NCBI RefSeq assembly: GCF_004341625.1
Contig: NZ_SLZG01000005.1
Span: 248,001-312,000, forward strand
Direction: 5' to 3'
DNA length: 64,000 nucleotides
Origin: Rhizobium sp. BK376
GTDB lineage: Bacteria; Pseudomonadota; Alphaproteobacteria; Rhizobiales; Rhizobiaceae
This document shows positions 33,224-43,926 of this stretch, piece by piece. A program made the position numbers and the translations under genes. Position 1 is the first letter of the stretch; each line of letters opens with the position of its first letter. Below the pieces are notes generated by a model. The model saw nothing but the letters and a program-made list of their open reading frames with translations. It did no database searches and was not told the DNA's origin.

Positions 33224-35335
33224 ATGCAACTTCCGAACGATTACCTGGAACGCGTCTATGCCGGCGTCATTGGCAAACTGGTTGGTGTCTATCTCGGCCG
33301 CCCATTCGAAGGCTGGACCTATCAGAAGATCATGGAGGAGTTGGGCCCGATCGAATATTACGTGCATGAGCGCCTGAACCAGCCGCTTGTGGTCACCGAC
33401 GATGACGTTGCCGGCACTTTTACCTTCATTCGCGCGCTCGAAGATTATGGCATCAAGCCGGACCTTTCGGCCGAAGAGATCGGCAAGGCCTGGCTGAATT
33501 ATATCGTCGAGGAGCGTTCCATCCTGTGGTGGGGTGGCAATGGCAATTCCACCGAACATACTGCGTGGCTTAACCTCAAGAAGGGTGTTGCCGCTCCGGC
33601 GTCCGGCTCGATTGCCACCAACGGACAGGCCGTTGCCGAGCAGATCGGCGCACAGATATTCATCGACGGCTGGGCGATGGTCGCTCCATGCCAGCCGGAA
33701 CTTGCCGCCAGGCTTGCGGAGCAGGCCGGCAAGGTCAGCCATGACGGTGAATCCGTTTACGCCGCCATGCTCTGGGCGGCCATGGAAGCCGAGGCTTTCC
33801 GGTCCTCCGATATCGATCATCTGATCGACACCGGCCTTGCGCAAATCCCGCGCGACAGTCTCATCGCCAAGCTGATCACCGACATCAGGGGTTGGCACAA
33901 GGCCAATCCGGACTGGCGCGATACCCGCCAGAAGATCGAGGACGAGTATGGCTACGACAAATATCCGGGCAATTGCCACGTCGTGCCCAACCATGCGCTG
34001 ATGGTGATGGCCGCACTCTACGCGCCGCACGACTTCCAGCAGGCGCAGATGATCGTCAATACATCAGGCTGGGATACCGACTGCAACGCCGGCAATGTCG
34101 GCTGCCTGCTTGGCATCATGAACGGTCTCGAAGGGCTGGAGGAAGGCCCGGACTGGCGCGGCCCGATCGCCGACCGCATGCTGATCTCGTCTGCAGATGG
34201 CGGTAACTCCATCAACGATGCCGTCCGCCAAGCCTATTTCCTGACCAATCTCGGCCTGCAGCTCAGCGGCGGCCAGAAGCTCGATGCGCCGAAGGACGGC
34301 GCACAGTTCCATTTCTCTTTGCCCGGCAGCCAGCAGGGTTTCCGCCCGCAGACCGGCCTGGATGTCAGCGATGCGATCCGTGTTCGCAATGCCGAATTTG
34401 AAGGTAGCCGGGCGCTCGCGATCGACTACGAGGCACTGGGTCCGGCACAGATCGCCGCAGCCACGACCCCAACCTTCTCGCCGCGCGAAATGCTCAACAT
34501 GCGCACCTATGACCTTATGGCCACGCCTCTCGTCTATCCCGGCCAGATCGTAAAGGCGCGCGTTCGGGCCGGGGCGGAAAACCGCGGCATCGTGGACGTA
34601 AAACTCCGTGTCCGCGTCTATGATGAGCGCGATCAGCTGAGAAATATCGATGCGACCGCTGTCACCATCGAGCCCGGAAAGGAAGCGGTTCTGCAGTGGA
34701 CGTTGCCGGATACCGGCGGCCAGCCGATCGCCGAGATCGGGATTACGATATCGGCAAAGGGCAAGCGCGCCGACGGTCGGCTGCTGGTCGATTATCTCAG
34801 GTGGGACGGCGCTCCGGCGCTTACACTGAAGCGTCCCTCCGGCGATTGCGACTTCTGGCGGATGTCCTGGGTGAACGGTGCCAGCTTCTTCTCGAAGCGC
34901 TTTCCGGCCGCATTCCGCATCGCGCAGAACAGCGGTGAAGGCATCATCATCCACGGGACGCGCCAGTGGACTGATTATCAGGCGGCCGGCAATGTCATGC
35001 TGCATCTCGGCAATTACGGCGGCCTTGCAATCCGCGCCCAAGGCTTGCGCCGCTATTACGGCGCTCGCGTCACCCGGGACGGCAGGATGCAGATCGTGCG
35101 GGTTCGCGACGAGGACACGAAGGTGCTCGCCGAGACCGCCTTCAACACCGAGTTTGAGAAGCCGATTTCCATGCGTGTTTCGGCCAAGGGCGATAGCATC
35201 GTCTTCGAAGCCGATGGCGTATCGATCTCCGCGCGGGACAACAGTCCAGAAGCCTTTGGCGACGGCGGCGTCGGACTTCTCGTTCACGAGGGCGCACTGT
35301 CTTCAAATGAAATCCGCGTTGGAGCGGTTCAGTGA
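33224..35335 (+). CDS. ADP-ribosylglycohydrolase-family enzyme with C-terminal beta-domains (703 aa)
   Basis: Residues 1-350 show the ADP-ribosylglycohydrolase (DraG) fold motifs: AGVIGKLVGVYLGRPFEG, the metal-binding TDDDVAGTF and, late, TSGWDTDCNAGNVGCLLG. DraG-type enzymes cleave the N-glycosidic bond to ADP-ribose or related ribosides using Mg. Residues 400-703 are two beta-rich segments, the last like a DUF1080/concanavalin sandwich (YGGLAIRAQGLRRYYGARV; GDGGVGLLVHEGALSSNEIRVG). There is no signal peptide. Encoded between importer permease and ATPase genes, it probably hydrolyses an imported N- or O-glycoside inside the cell and does not act on protein ADP-ribose. ATG 33224 has GGAGG 8 bases upstream. 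Confidence 0.85.
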   Translation: MQLPNDYLERVYAGVIGKLVGVYLGRPFEGWTYQKIMEELGPIEYYVHERLNQPLVVTDDDVAGTFTFIRALEDYGIKPDLSAEEIGKAWLNYIVEERSILWWGGNGNSTEHTAWLNLKKGVAAPASGSIATNGQAVAEQIGAQIFIDGWAMVAPCQPELAARLAEQAGKVSHDGESVYAAMLWAAMEAEAFRSSDIDHLIDTGLAQIPRDSLIAKLITDIRGWHKANPDWRDTRQKIEDEYGYDKYPGNCHVVPNHALMVMAALYAPHDFQQAQMIVNTSGWDTDCNAGNVGCLLGIMNGLEGLEEGPDWRGPIADRMLISSADGGNSINDAVRQAYFLTNLGLQLSGGQKLDAPKDGAQFHFSLPGSQQGFRPQTGLDVSDAIRVRNAEFEGSRALAIDYEALGPAQIAAATTPTFSPREMLNMRTYDLMATPLVYPGQIVKARVRAGAENRGIVDVKLRVRVYDERDQLRNIDATAVTIEPGKEAVLQWTLPDTGGQPIAEIGITISAKGKRADGRLLVDYLRWDGAPALTLKRPSGDCDFWRMSWVNGASFFSKRFPAAFRIAQNSGEGIIIHGTRQWTDYQAAGNVMLHLGNYGGLAIRAQGLRRYYGARVTRDGRMQIVRVRDEDTKVLAETAFNTEFEKPISMRVSAKGDSIVFEADGVSISARDNSPEAFGDGGVGLLVHEGALSSNEIRVGAVQ

Positions 35336-35363
35336 CGATGCGTGACTGGAAAGGAAACTAGCA

Positions 35364-36437
35364 ATGGCAACAGTCACGATCGACAAGGCCCGCAAGGTCT
35401 ATGCCGCTCTGGAGGTGCTGCACGGGGTTTCGGTCGACATATCGGACGGCGAGTTCGTCGTTCTTGTCGGCCCCTCCGGCTGCGGCAAGTCCACGCTTCT
35501 GCGGATGATCGCCGGCCTTGAGGATATTTCGGGCGGTACGATCAGCATCGGCGGACGGGTGGTTAACAACCTGCCGCCGAAGGAGCGTGACATCTCCATG
35601 GTTTTCCAGAACTACGCGCTCTATCCGCATATGACTGTCGCCGAGAATATGGCCTTCTCGCTCACCCTCGCCGGTGCGCCGAAGGCGGAGAAGCAGAAAC
35701 GGGTAGGTGAGGCTGCACAGATCCTCGGGCTTACGCCCTTGCTTGAACGCTATCCGCGTCAGCTCTCCGGCGGCCAGCGCCAGCGAGTGGCCATGGGGCG
35801 ATCGATCGTCCGCAACCCGCAGGTCTTCCTGTTCGATGAGCCGCTGAGCAATCTCGACGCGAAGCTGCGCGTCGCCATGCGGGCGGAGATCAAGAACCTG
35901 CACCGGCGCCTTGCGACCACGACGGTCTATGTGACGCACGATCAGGTCGAGGCGATGACCATGGCCGATCGCATCGTCGTCATGAACGAGGGCAAGATAG
36001 AGCAGATCGGGGCTCCACTCGAACTCTACGACAATCCCGGCAGCGTCTTCGTCGCCGCCTTCATCGGCTCGCCATCGATGAATTTGCTCAATGGCAAGGT
36101 CGAAACGTCCGGTGGCAATCCGATTTTTCGGCTTGGTGCGGAGGCTTCGCTGCTGATGCCCAACGGCCAGGGCTCATCTCTCGACAAGGCCACGGTTTAC
36201 GGTATACGACCGGAATATCTGCACCTCACCGAGCCCGGCAAGGGCGTTGCCGGCAAGGTCATTGTGGTCGAGCCGCTTGGTTCGGAAACGCAAGTGATGG
36301 TGTCGGTCGCCAATCAAACGGTCGTAGCAGTCTTTCGCGAGCGCGTCCGCGTTCAACCGGACGAGACCATCTGGCTCGCGCCGGAGGTCGACCGCGTTTG
36401 CCTGTTTGACGAAAGCGGCCATCGAGTCCGGGCTTAG
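35364..36437 (+). CDS. Sugar ABC transporter ATPase, MalK/UgpC type (357 aa)
   Basis: This nucleotide-binding subunit shows Walker [10 protein letters not shown], signature [13 protein letters not shown], Walker [15 protein letters not shown] and switch His in [16 protein letters not shown]-terminal TOBE/MalK regulatory domain follows ([10 protein letters not shown]). It completes the importer. Its stop codon overlaps the stop of the convergent MscS gene. Confidence 0.92.
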   Translation: MATVTIDKARKVYAALEVLHGVSVDISDGEFVVLVGPSGCGKSTLLRMIAGLEDISGGTISIGGRVVNNLPPKERDISMVFQNYALYPHMTVAENMAFSLTLAGAPKAEKQKRVGEAAQILGLTPLLERYPRQLSGGQRQRVAMGRSIVRNPQVFLFDEPLSNLDAKLRVAMRAEIKNLHRRLATTTVYVTHDQVEAMTMADRIVVMNEGKIEQIGAPLELYDNPGSVFVAAFIGSPSMNLLNGKVETSGGNPIFRLGAEASLLMPNGQGSSLDKATVYGIRPEYLHLTEPGKGVAGKVIVVEPLGSETQVMVSVANQTVVAVFRERVRVQPDETIWLAPEVDRVCLFDESGHRVRA

Positions 36438-38602
36438 GAAGCCGCTTCCCCGCCTGCTTCCTCGTTTAATATCCGTTTCTGGACGATCGCATTGTTGGTC
36501 GCGGCTGCCGCGGCCAGAGCAGCGACGCGCTCGTCATTGGCCACCTGAACGGTCGGCGAGGCAAATTCGATATTATTGGCGTCAAAGACTTCTCGGATCA
36601 TCGCAAAGGCGCGCCGGCGAATGGTCGACTGCTCCCCTGGCTTCGTGGTCATCGCAAAGCTCAGATTGATGCCGTAGTCGCCGAATTGTTCGACGCCCTT
36701 CATCTTCACGGTTTCGATGATCATCGGGCCAAGCTCCGGATCCTCCAGAAGCGCGGCGCCGACGCCTTTCACCAGTTTCCTCACAAGCGCGATATCCGTC
36801 TTATAGCTCACCGAGATCAGGAATTTGTCGATCACCCAATCCCGCGACATGTTTTCGACTGCGCCCAGCGAGCCAAAGGGAACGGTGAAGATCGGTCCGC
36901 GGTGATGACGAAGTTTCACCGAGCGGATGCTGAAAGACTCGACCGTACCCTTGTAGTTTCCGCTCTGGATATATTCGCCGACGCGAAAAGCATCATCCAG
37001 CATGTAGAAGATGCCGCTGATTACATCCTTGACGAGGGTCTGCGATCCGAAGCCGATGGCGACACCGAAAATGCCGGCGCCGGCGATCAGCGGCCCCACC
37101 TCCACGCCGAGACCTGACAGCGCCATCATGATGGCGATGGCGGCGATCAATACGGCCAGGAAATTGCGCAGGATCGGCAATAGCGTCAAAAGGCGGCTGC
37201 TCCGGGCAGCGTCCGCGGCGCTTCCCTCTCCCAGCCGGGCGCGCTCCAACTGATGGGTAATCAGCGCCTTGACCACCTGCCAGAGAATATCGGCGGCAAG
37301 CAGGATTGCGATACCGCTCAATATGCCTCGGGTGATGCGGCTTGCCGCGGCCTGCTGCATCATCTCGGCCGAGTGGGTTTGCAAAACCGCTGCAAGCCAG
37401 AGAACCGCAAGGCCGATGATGGCAGCACGCACACCGCGTTCGACCAGCACCTCATAGACGGCGCTGTCTGAGGACGTGGCCATTTCCTCTCTCCGGCAGG
37501 CCGTTCGAATGATGGAACTTGCAAGAGGCAATGCCGCCGGTATCAGGATGACATAGGCAGCGAGCCACATGGCGAACTTCAAGTCTGCCACCCAAAGCAA
37601 CCAGATGACCGACAGCCAAAAGATCAGCATCCAATCTTTTGCGGTGCGTCGTGTTGGTTGCTCGACGCTGCGAGGCCGGTTCCAGACGGTTTCAACTGTT
37701 ACGGCCCAAAGCAGGATACCGATTGCATAGCCCACCACGGCTGCGACGGTTGGCTGGAAGGTGAGCCCGCGCATGATGCCATCCGAGGCCCAGCCGATGA
37801 AGAAAATCAACGTGAAACGCACGACGCGCCAGAACCAGAAACGCGCGGCCTTGTCCTCGATAGGAACAAGCCGGATGAAGGTTTCACCCGATGCCGCTCG
37901 AAACGGCGCCAATATTACGCGGCTGAGCCGGATGACGAGACGGCCAGCGATCAACCCCAGAAGCGTCGGCACGATTAGCTGGCTTAGAAGCGGTGGCCAG
38001 CTCATCGTCAGAAACAGGCCGACCGTGGCAACGCCGAAGATGACGAGCGGCGCGAGCTCGATGAACACATGCCGCCCGATCGCGTAGAAACGATCAGTCA
38101 CGCTTGCTTCAGTTTGGGCGTTGGCCCTTCGTGCCCGGATATGCCGGGCGACATGGCTAAAGGCCCATTCCGCGATAAGACCGATCGCAACCAGGCCGAA
38201 GAACAATAGCAACAGGCTGCCCGGGCTGCGGCCATTGAGGCTGGCCATGGTTTTTTGATCGATCCGCGCGAGCTCACCCGGCACCAGCGGAATCGCTTGT
38301 CTTACGTTGAGCAGATGCGCCTGAACGGAATTGAGCCAAACCGTGAGATCGCTCGCGGACATGCCCTGCATGGCCATTTTCGGCAAAGCCTCGGGCTGCT
38401 GCTTTGCCTGTTCCTTTGTCTGTGTCGCCAGAAGGGTGCGGATGTCAGGATCGTCGAGCAGCTTGATGAGCTGATCGACCTTCTGCTGGGTGGCCACGTT
38501 CGCGTTGTCTGATTGGGCAGCGACGGAGCCAGCCATCCCAAGCAGCAAGGCGAGGAAAAGAAACAGTTTGCGTCCGCAATCAAGCTTTCCGATCGGTCTC
38601 AT
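36434..38602 (-). CDS. MscS-family mechanosensitive channel (722 aa)
   Basis: This large mechanosensitive-channel protein has a signal peptide ([19 protein letters not shown]) and a short periplasmic part. A long row of membrane helices spans about 140-500, followed by the MscS core: pore helix [30 protein letters not shown] and the cytoplasmic beta-domain [25 protein letters not shown]. It would release solutes upon hypo-osmotic shock. ATG 38602 with the ribosome-binding site GGGGAAAGAG is chosen because it starts the signal peptide. It is convergent with the ABC ATPase gene and shares no operon. Confidence 0.9.
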   Translation of the reverse strand: MRPIGKLDCGRKLFLFLALLLGMAGSVAAQSDNANVATQQKVDQLIKLLDDPDIRTLLATQTKEQAKQQPEALPKMAMQGMSASDLTVWLNSVQAHLLNVRQAIPLVPGELARIDQKTMASLNGRSPGSLLLLFFGLVAIGLIAEWAFSHVARHIRARRANAQTEASVTDRFYAIGRHVFIELAPLVIFGVATVGLFLTMSWPPLLSQLIVPTLLGLIAGRLVIRLSRVILAPFRAASGETFIRLVPIEDKAARFWFWRVVRFTLIFFIGWASDGIMRGLTFQPTVAAVVGYAIGILLWAVTVETVWNRPRSVEQPTRRTAKDWMLIFWLSVIWLLWVADLKFAMWLAAYVILIPAALPLASSIIRTACRREEMATSSDSAVYEVLVERGVRAAIIGLAVLWLAAVLQTHSAEMMQQAAASRITRGILSGIAILLAADILWQVVKALITHQLERARLGEGSAADAARSSRLLTLLPILRNFLAVLIAAIAIMMALSGLGVEVGPLIAGAGIFGVAIGFGSQTLVKDVISGIFYMLDDAFRVGEYIQSGNYKGTVESFSIRSVKLRHHRGPIFTVPFGSLGAVENMSRDWVIDKFLISVSYKTDIALVRKLVKGVGAALLEDPELGPMIIETVKMKGVEQFGDYGINLSFAMTTKPGEQSTIRRRAFAMIREVFDANNIEFASPTVQVANDERVAALAAAAATNNAIVQKRILNEEAGGEAAS

Positions 38603-38820
38603 CTCTTTCCCCGAGAAGCGTGGTTGGTTTCCGGTCGTGACGACGGAAAGCCTCTTCAGAGACACGTTTAGGAGAGAAGCCTTTCTCTTGAAAGACCGAT
38701 ATTCCCATGATGCTTTCAAAAGACGCAAGCAGTCGATTTTGCGGAAGTGATCCCGTTGCGCGTCAGCAATCTATCAAGTTGACGGGGCTACTTGTGTCGC
38801 AGCCCCGTCAATCCAAGCGG

Positions 38821-40620
38821 TCAAGCTGGGAGCTGGAATACCCAGTTCGCGATCAGCACGATGGCGAGACCACCAGCGAGCGCGACATAGGGCAGGATAC
38901 CCGCTTTTTTCACGCCGAGATCCTGTCCAACAAGGCCGAGATCGGCCATGGCACCTTCCGGAAATTTGCCGCCGTCGCGGACATAGTGACGATAGGCAAA
39001 GACAGGCAGGATCAGGGCCGCAAAGAAGAAGCCGATCCATAGCGCGTTGGCATAGCCCCACACCTTCGCACCGGCGCCGAGGAAGAGGGCGTTGACGAAT
39101 GCAAGGATGGTGTTGAGGCCGATCAGCCAGCTCGGCGCCTTCCAGGGGCGCTCGACATGGCCTGAATCCATGCGGTGGATCCAGCCGGAATTCAGGTTGA
39201 GGAAATTGAAGATGATGTAACCGACGTTGGAAACCGCGAGCACGAAGAAGTAGCCGCTGACGTCGGAGGCGATTGCAAGCAGGGAGAGATTGAAGGCAAA
39301 GTCCGTCCACATGGCGCGGGTCGGGGCGCCGTTCTCGTTGACGTGTTCGAGATATTTCGGCAGCCAGCCGTCTTTGGAGCCCTGATAGAGCGTCCGCGAC
39401 GAGCCTGCCATTGCCGTCATGATGGCAAGGAAGAGCGCCAGGATCATCAGGATGACGAGGAGCTGGGTGACGATGCGGCCGGCGCCGATCAGGCCGCCGA
39501 GTGCTTCGGCGACACCGGTGCCGTCGACGATGCCTGTTGCCAGCATACCCTCATGGCCGAGCACGCCCTGGAAGGCGAAGGGAACGAGGAAGAAGAACAG
39601 GCAGCAGACGAGGCCGGAATAGAAGATCGCCTTGAACGTATCCGTCTTCGGGTTCTTGAGTTCACGCGTGTAGCAAACGGCGGTTTCGAAGCCGTATGTC
39701 GACCAGGCAGCGATGTAGAGGCCACCGAGGAACAGTGTCCAGCCGCCATTGCTCCAGCTGCCGTCGGTGACGGCATAGGCTGCCGTCGGCGGCACGAGAC
39801 CCGTGACATTGGTGGAAACGATCTGGCCGCTGATGATCGGATAGATGCCGATGATCAGAAGCGGGACCAGAACGATGATTGCCAGCCATTTCTGCACGCT
39901 TGCCGTCTCGGAGATGCCGCGATGCTGGATCGCGAAGATGATCAGCATCAGGATGCCGCCGATGAAGAAGGTGGCGTTGATGTTGGCGGTCGCGAGAAGG
40001 GGAATGTTGAAGGTGAGCAGCGACCAGTTGCGAATGGCCGGCGTCAGGGCGGCAACGCCATCGGCACTCAGCAGCGCCTTTACCGCGTCCGGCGCCGATG
40101 TTCCTGCGTGAGCGGCGATGTATTCCGTAACCCGGGGGCTATCGGCCGCAATCGACGTGGCATGCGCGCTGATCCAATCGAGCACAGCATGCGAATCCGC
40201 GGCCGGGATGGGGAAAAAGGCATTGAGAATATAGCCGGCCGCAATAGCGCAGCCGAGGGAAAGCACCGGCGACCAGGCAAACCAGTTGCACCAGACGGAG
40301 AGCGGAGCGATGAACTTGGAATAACGCAGCCACGCCGTCGCGCCGTAGACCGAGGCGCCGCCCGACTTGTTGCCGAACATGCCGGCAATTTCAGCATAGG
40401 TGAAGGACTGCAGAAAGCCCATGACCATCGAGATGATCCAGACCAGGAAGGCGAGCTTGCCGGTGGTCCCTGCGATGCCGCCGATGGAGAAGAGAACAAG
40501 CGGCGGCACCCCGGCGGCTACCCAAAAGGCGCCTTTCCAGTCGAGTGCACGTATAAGTTTTCCTTCGCTGCCGGTCGTGACCCCGGCGTCGACTATATCC
40601 GTCATCGATGAATTCCCCAT
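38821..40620 (-). CDS. APC-superfamily amino acid/amine permease (599 aa)
   Basis: This 12-14 helix amino acid-polyamine-organocation transporter begins with the family segment GAFWVAAGVPPLVLFSIGG. It then shows QSFTYAEIAGMFGNKSGGASVYG, a long periplasmic loop near 130-190, and ARTLYQGSKDGWLPKYL-like residues near 430. Substrates of this branch include amino acids and amines. The start could also be ATG 40605, which has GGGGA upstream. It is divergent from the DUF1989-GcvT fusion gene, and the two probably serve the same substrate. Confidence 0.87.
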   Translation of the reverse strand: MGNSSMTDIVDAGVTTGSEGKLIRALDWKGAFWVAAGVPPLVLFSIGGIAGTTGKLAFLVWIISMVMGFLQSFTYAEIAGMFGNKSGGASVYGATAWLRYSKFIAPLSVWCNWFAWSPVLSLGCAIAAGYILNAFFPIPAADSHAVLDWISAHATSIAADSPRVTEYIAAHAGTSAPDAVKALLSADGVAALTPAIRNWSLLTFNIPLLATANINATFFIGGILMLIIFAIQHRGISETASVQKWLAIIVLVPLLIIGIYPIISGQIVSTNVTGLVPPTAAYAVTDGSWSNGGWTLFLGGLYIAAWSTYGFETAVCYTRELKNPKTDTFKAIFYSGLVCCLFFFLVPFAFQGVLGHEGMLATGIVDGTGVAEALGGLIGAGRIVTQLLVILMILALFLAIMTAMAGSSRTLYQGSKDGWLPKYLEHVNENGAPTRAMWTDFAFNLSLLAIASDVSGYFFVLAVSNVGYIIFNFLNLNSGWIHRMDSGHVERPWKAPSWLIGLNTILAFVNALFLGAGAKVWGYANALWIGFFFAALILPVFAYRHYVRDGGKFPEGAMADLGLVGQDLGVKKAGILPYVALAGGLAIVLIANWVFQLPA

Positions 40621-40849
40621 AAATTGTTCCGGACGTATCTATCGTACGTCTCCCTGAACGGTGCCTCCCATGGCATTTCGGGGCTGCCCGGTGCTTTGGT
40701 GATCCATGTTCCCGCATGGATTCCGGGTCTGAACCCTTGCTGCATAGTGAAGATATTTTCTTTATAGTCAACATGCCTTTACTTTACGGTCGCATTTTGT
40801 AACGTGCTTGTGGATGCTTTCGGGCAACTCAATCCGCAACGAGGGTCAA
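40621..40849. promoter_or_regulatory. Divergent promoter region between permease and DUF1989-GcvT gene
   Basis: This 229-base spacer becomes AT-rich near 40745-40800 (TATTTTCTTTATAG), fitting promoter elements for both directions. No convincing operator palindrome was found. Confidence 0.3.
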
Positions 40850-43219
40850 ATGCGAGATCTCCATCCGGCGATGGCCATGGCGCGACCAGTTTTGCCAAGC
40901 ATCGTCCGCTACCCCGGCATGCCGACACTGCCCAAGGACACAGAGCGCTACCGCTGCAAGGGCGGCGGATCGCTGGTCGTGCGCGTCGAGCCCGGCGACC
41001 ATGTGACAGTGATTGATAGCGAGGGTGGCCAGCCCTGCGAGCTATCCTTTCTCGACGAAACCGGCCGCTTTCAATCCGCCGGTCTTGGTGCGGCCTTCAC
41101 CAATGGTGCGGAGGGGTTGAAAGCCATCCTCGCGTCGAATGAAGAGAGTGCCGCGCGGGTTCGCACAGCACTCCAGCGCCGCGGCGCCGATCTTTCGAGC
41201 GCAGGAGCGCTGCGCATCTTTGGCGAGACATCCGCGCCGGGAGAAAAGGCCGAGTTCACGATTGCGATGAGGGGGCTGTTGATTGCTGTTGCGCCAGGAA
41301 GTGCCATGTCGCCGGAGACGCAGGATACCGCAACGCCTGTCGAAATCAGGATCAGGCGCAGCAAACTGATCCGTGACTATAGCTGGGCGTTGCCCGAACC
41401 GATCGCGGATCCGATCGAGGACATCAGGATCAAGGCAGCGACGGCATCCGCCTATTTCGTGCGCGCCGGCGAGTTCATCCAGATCATCGATGTCTACGGC
41501 CGGCAATGCACCGACTTCCAGGCCTTTGCCGCGCGCAAGGTCGACAAGGGTCTCGACCGCGCGCTGGATTCGACGGTGACGCGGACCCTCTTAAGTCGCA
41601 GCTACCCGACGCCCGGCCTGCCTTCCAAGGCGTTCGATCGGGATTTCGAACCGTTGATCGAGATCGTGCAAGACACCGTTGGTCGCCACGATGCTTTCGC
41701 GACCGCCTGCAACTCGCGCTATTACGACGACATGGGCTATCCCGGCCATGTGAACTGCACGGACAATTTCAACGGCGCGCTCGCACCCTATGGCATTGCC
41801 AGTCGCAAGGGTTGGGAAGCAATCAACTATTTCTACAACACCAATATCGACCACAACAATCAGCTCTATCTTGATGAGCCCTGGTCGCGGCCGGGCGATT
41901 ATGTGCTGATGCGGGCACTGACCGATCTCGTCTGCGTGTCTTCCTCCTGTCCAGACGATATCGATGCGGCGAACGGCTGGGATCCGACGGATATCCATGT
42001 TCGCACCTTTTCCGGCAAAGAGAAATTCTCACGAGCGGTGGCCTATCGCATGACCCCTGAAGCAGACGCTGAACTGACGCGTGAAACCGCCTTCCATCCG
42101 CGCTTTTCGGCGCTGACGCGGGACTACACCGAATATCGCGGCTACTGGCTGCCGAACCGCTTTACCGCCGAAGGCCCGGTCGAGGAATATTGGGCCTGCC
42201 GGGAAAAGGCGGTCGTGATCGATCTCTCGCCTCTGCGCAAATTCGAGGTGACGGGCCCGGATGCCGAGGAGCTTCTGCAATATTGCCTGACGCGTGACGT
42301 CCGCAAGCTATCGACCGGCCAGGTCGTCTATTCCGCAATGTGTTACGAGCACGGCGGCATGATTGATGACGGAACCCTGTTTCGTCTCGGGACCACGAAC
42401 TTCCGATGGATCGGCGGGGACGACTATAGCGGCATATGGCTGCGGGAGCAGGCGGAAAAGAAGGGGTTCAAGGCCTGGGTGCGCTCATCGACGGACCAGA
42501 TGCACAATATTGCGCTACAGGGACCGAAGAGCCGCGACATCCTGAAGGAGATCATCTGGACCGCGCCGCGGCAGCCCGAGATCGGCGAGCTCGAATGGTT
42601 CCGTTTCGCCGTCGGCCGCATCGGCGGTTTCGAAGGGGCGCCCGTGGTCGTTTCGCGCACCGGCTATACCGGCGAACTCGGCTATGAAATCTTCTGTCAC
42701 CCGAAGGATGCACTGATCGTCCTCGATGCTGTGTGGGCCGCCGGCGAGCCCCATGGGCTGAAGCCGATGGGGCTCGAAGCGCTGGACATGGTCCGCATCG
42801 AGGCCGGTCTCGTTTTCGCCCACCATGAATTTGACGACCAGACCGACCCCTTCGAGGCCGGTATCGGATTTACCGTTCCGCTGAAATCCAAGCAGGACGA
42901 TTTTATCGGCCGCGAGGCGCTGATCCGCCGCAGGGAAAATCCGCGACACATTATGGTCGGCCTGGATGTCCAGGCAAACGAGGCGGTTGGCCATGGCGAT
43001 TGCATCCATATCGGCCGCGCCCAGGTCGGCGTGATCACCAGCGCGACACGTTCTCCGATCCTCGGCAAGACGATTGCGCTTGCCCGCGTCGATGTCACCC
43101 ATGCGGCAGTCGGCACGGCGGTGGAGATCGGCAAGCTCGACGGCCACCAGAAGCGCTTGCCGGCGGTGATCGTGCCGCTATCGCATTACGACCCGCAGAA
43201 AACACGGCCGCGATCCTGA
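40850..43219 (+). CDS. Fusion of two DUF1989-like modules with a GcvT aminomethyltransferase domain (789 aa)
   Basis: Three parts are visible. Residues 30-150 hold a DUF1989-like start (VVRVEPGDHVTVIDSEGGQPCE). Residues 190-400 hold a full urea-carboxylase-associated DUF1989 domain (FVRAGEFIQIIDVYGRQCTD; CPDDIDAANGWDPTDIHVRTF). Residues 425-785 hold a folate-dependent GcvT domain (RKFEVTGPDAEELLQYCLTRDV; ALQGPKSRDIL; SRTGYTGELGYEIFCHP). The last transfers one-carbon units from amino-methyl groups to tetrahydrofolate. The DUF1989 part is linked in other bacteria to urea carboxylase and guanidine/amine metabolism. The protein may demethylate or deaminate an N-methylated or guanidino compound. 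ATG 40850 with GAGGG five bases upstream fits. Confidence 0.85.
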   Translation: MRDLHPAMAMARPVLPSIVRYPGMPTLPKDTERYRCKGGGSLVVRVEPGDHVTVIDSEGGQPCELSFLDETGRFQSAGLGAAFTNGAEGLKAILASNEESAARVRTALQRRGADLSSAGALRIFGETSAPGEKAEFTIAMRGLLIAVAPGSAMSPETQDTATPVEIRIRRSKLIRDYSWALPEPIADPIEDIRIKAATASAYFVRAGEFIQIIDVYGRQCTDFQAFAARKVDKGLDRALDSTVTRTLLSRSYPTPGLPSKAFDRDFEPLIEIVQDTVGRHDAFATACNSRYYDDMGYPGHVNCTDNFNGALAPYGIASRKGWEAINYFYNTNIDHNNQLYLDEPWSRPGDYVLMRALTDLVCVSSSCPDDIDAANGWDPTDIHVRTFSGKEKFSRAVAYRMTPEADAELTRETAFHPRFSALTRDYTEYRGYWLPNRFTAEGPVEEYWACREKAVVIDLSPLRKFEVTGPDAEELLQYCLTRDVRKLSTGQVVYSAMCYEHGGMIDDGTLFRLGTTNFRWIGGDDYSGIWLREQAEKKGFKAWVRSSTDQMHNIALQGPKSRDILKEIIWTAPRQPEIGELEWFRFAVGRIGGFEGAPVVVSRTGYTGELGYEIFCHPKDALIVLDAVWAAGEPHGLKPMGLEALDMVRIEAGLVFAHHEFDDQTDPFEAGIGFTVPLKSKQDDFIGREALIRRRENPRHIMVGLDVQANEAVGHGDCIHIGRAQVGVITSATRSPILGKTIALARVDVTHAAVGTAVEIGKLDGHQKRLPAVIVPLSHYDPQKTRPRS

Positions 43220-43241
43220 GCCCTTTGATGGTCCAGACGCG

Positions 43242-43925
43242 CTAGGCTGCCTTTAGCTCTGCGGGCAATCTCTCCCAGGCCCTGATCAGCTCGCCGATCG
43301 AGCCGGCTTCCATCTTGCGCATGACATTGGCGCGATGCAGCTTGACCGTGACCTCGCTGATGCCGAGGTCGAAAGCGATCTGTTTGTTGAGGCGTCCGCG
43401 CGTCACCTCGCGGAGAACTTCACGCTCCCGATGGGTCAGCGTCTCGAGGCGCTCGATATTGCGCTTGACGACAAGCGCGTCTGCCCGCCGCGTTGCGTCG
43501 AGCTCGATCCCGGCGATGACAGCGTCGAGTAGCGTCTGGTCCCGTACCGGCTTGGTGAGAAAATCGACTGCGCCGGCCTTCATTGCCTGAACCGTCATCG
43601 GAATATCGCCGTGACCGGTCAGAAAGATGATGGGCTTGGCGATGCCGTTCTCAGCCAGATGGTGCTGCAGGTGGAGCCCGCTTGCTCCCGGCATACGCAC
43701 ATCCAGGATCAGGCAGCCCGGGCTGTCCAATAGATCGGCAGCGTCGAGCACTTCCCGCGTGGACGCAAAGCTGACGGGATGAAAACCTGCCGAGAGGATC
43801 AACTCCGACAAGGCCTCCCGCACGGCTGCATCATCATCGACAATGATGACGACGGGTTCGTTTGTATCGTTCTTATGCTGCGGTAACAGCTGCGCCGATT
43901 TTCGCAACGGCTGATCAACTCTCAT
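43242..43925 (-). CDS. FixJ-type two-component response regulator (227 aa)
   Basis: The receiver domain (residues 15-130: VVIIVDDDAAVREALSELI, phospho-acceptor Asp in LILDVRMPG, Lys in FLTKPV) is joined to a LuxR-type DNA-binding domain (LTHREREVLREVTRGRLNKQIAFDLGISEVTVK). ATG 43925 has a strong ribosome-binding site (GGAGG) and starts one base after the upstream receiver gene ends. It is the last gene of the sensor operon and is probably phosphorylated by the large kinase. Confidence 0.9.
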   Translation of the reverse strand: MRVDQPLRKSAQLLPQHKNDTNEPVVIIVDDDAAVREALSELILSAGFHPVSFASTREVLDAADLLDSPGCLILDVRMPGASGLHLQHHLAENGIAKPIIFLTGHGDIPMTVQAMKAGAVDFLTKPVRDQTLLDAVIAGIELDATRRADALVVKRNIERLETLTHREREVLREVTRGRLNKQIAFDLGISEVTVKLHRANVMRKMEAGSIGELIRAWERLPAELKAA

Positions 43926-43926
43926 G

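Noticed and set aside
39175..40611. 478-codon plus-strand frame opposite the APC permease gene
   Set aside because: The product is a highly charged low-complexity sequence with no domain. The permease on the other strand is well supported.
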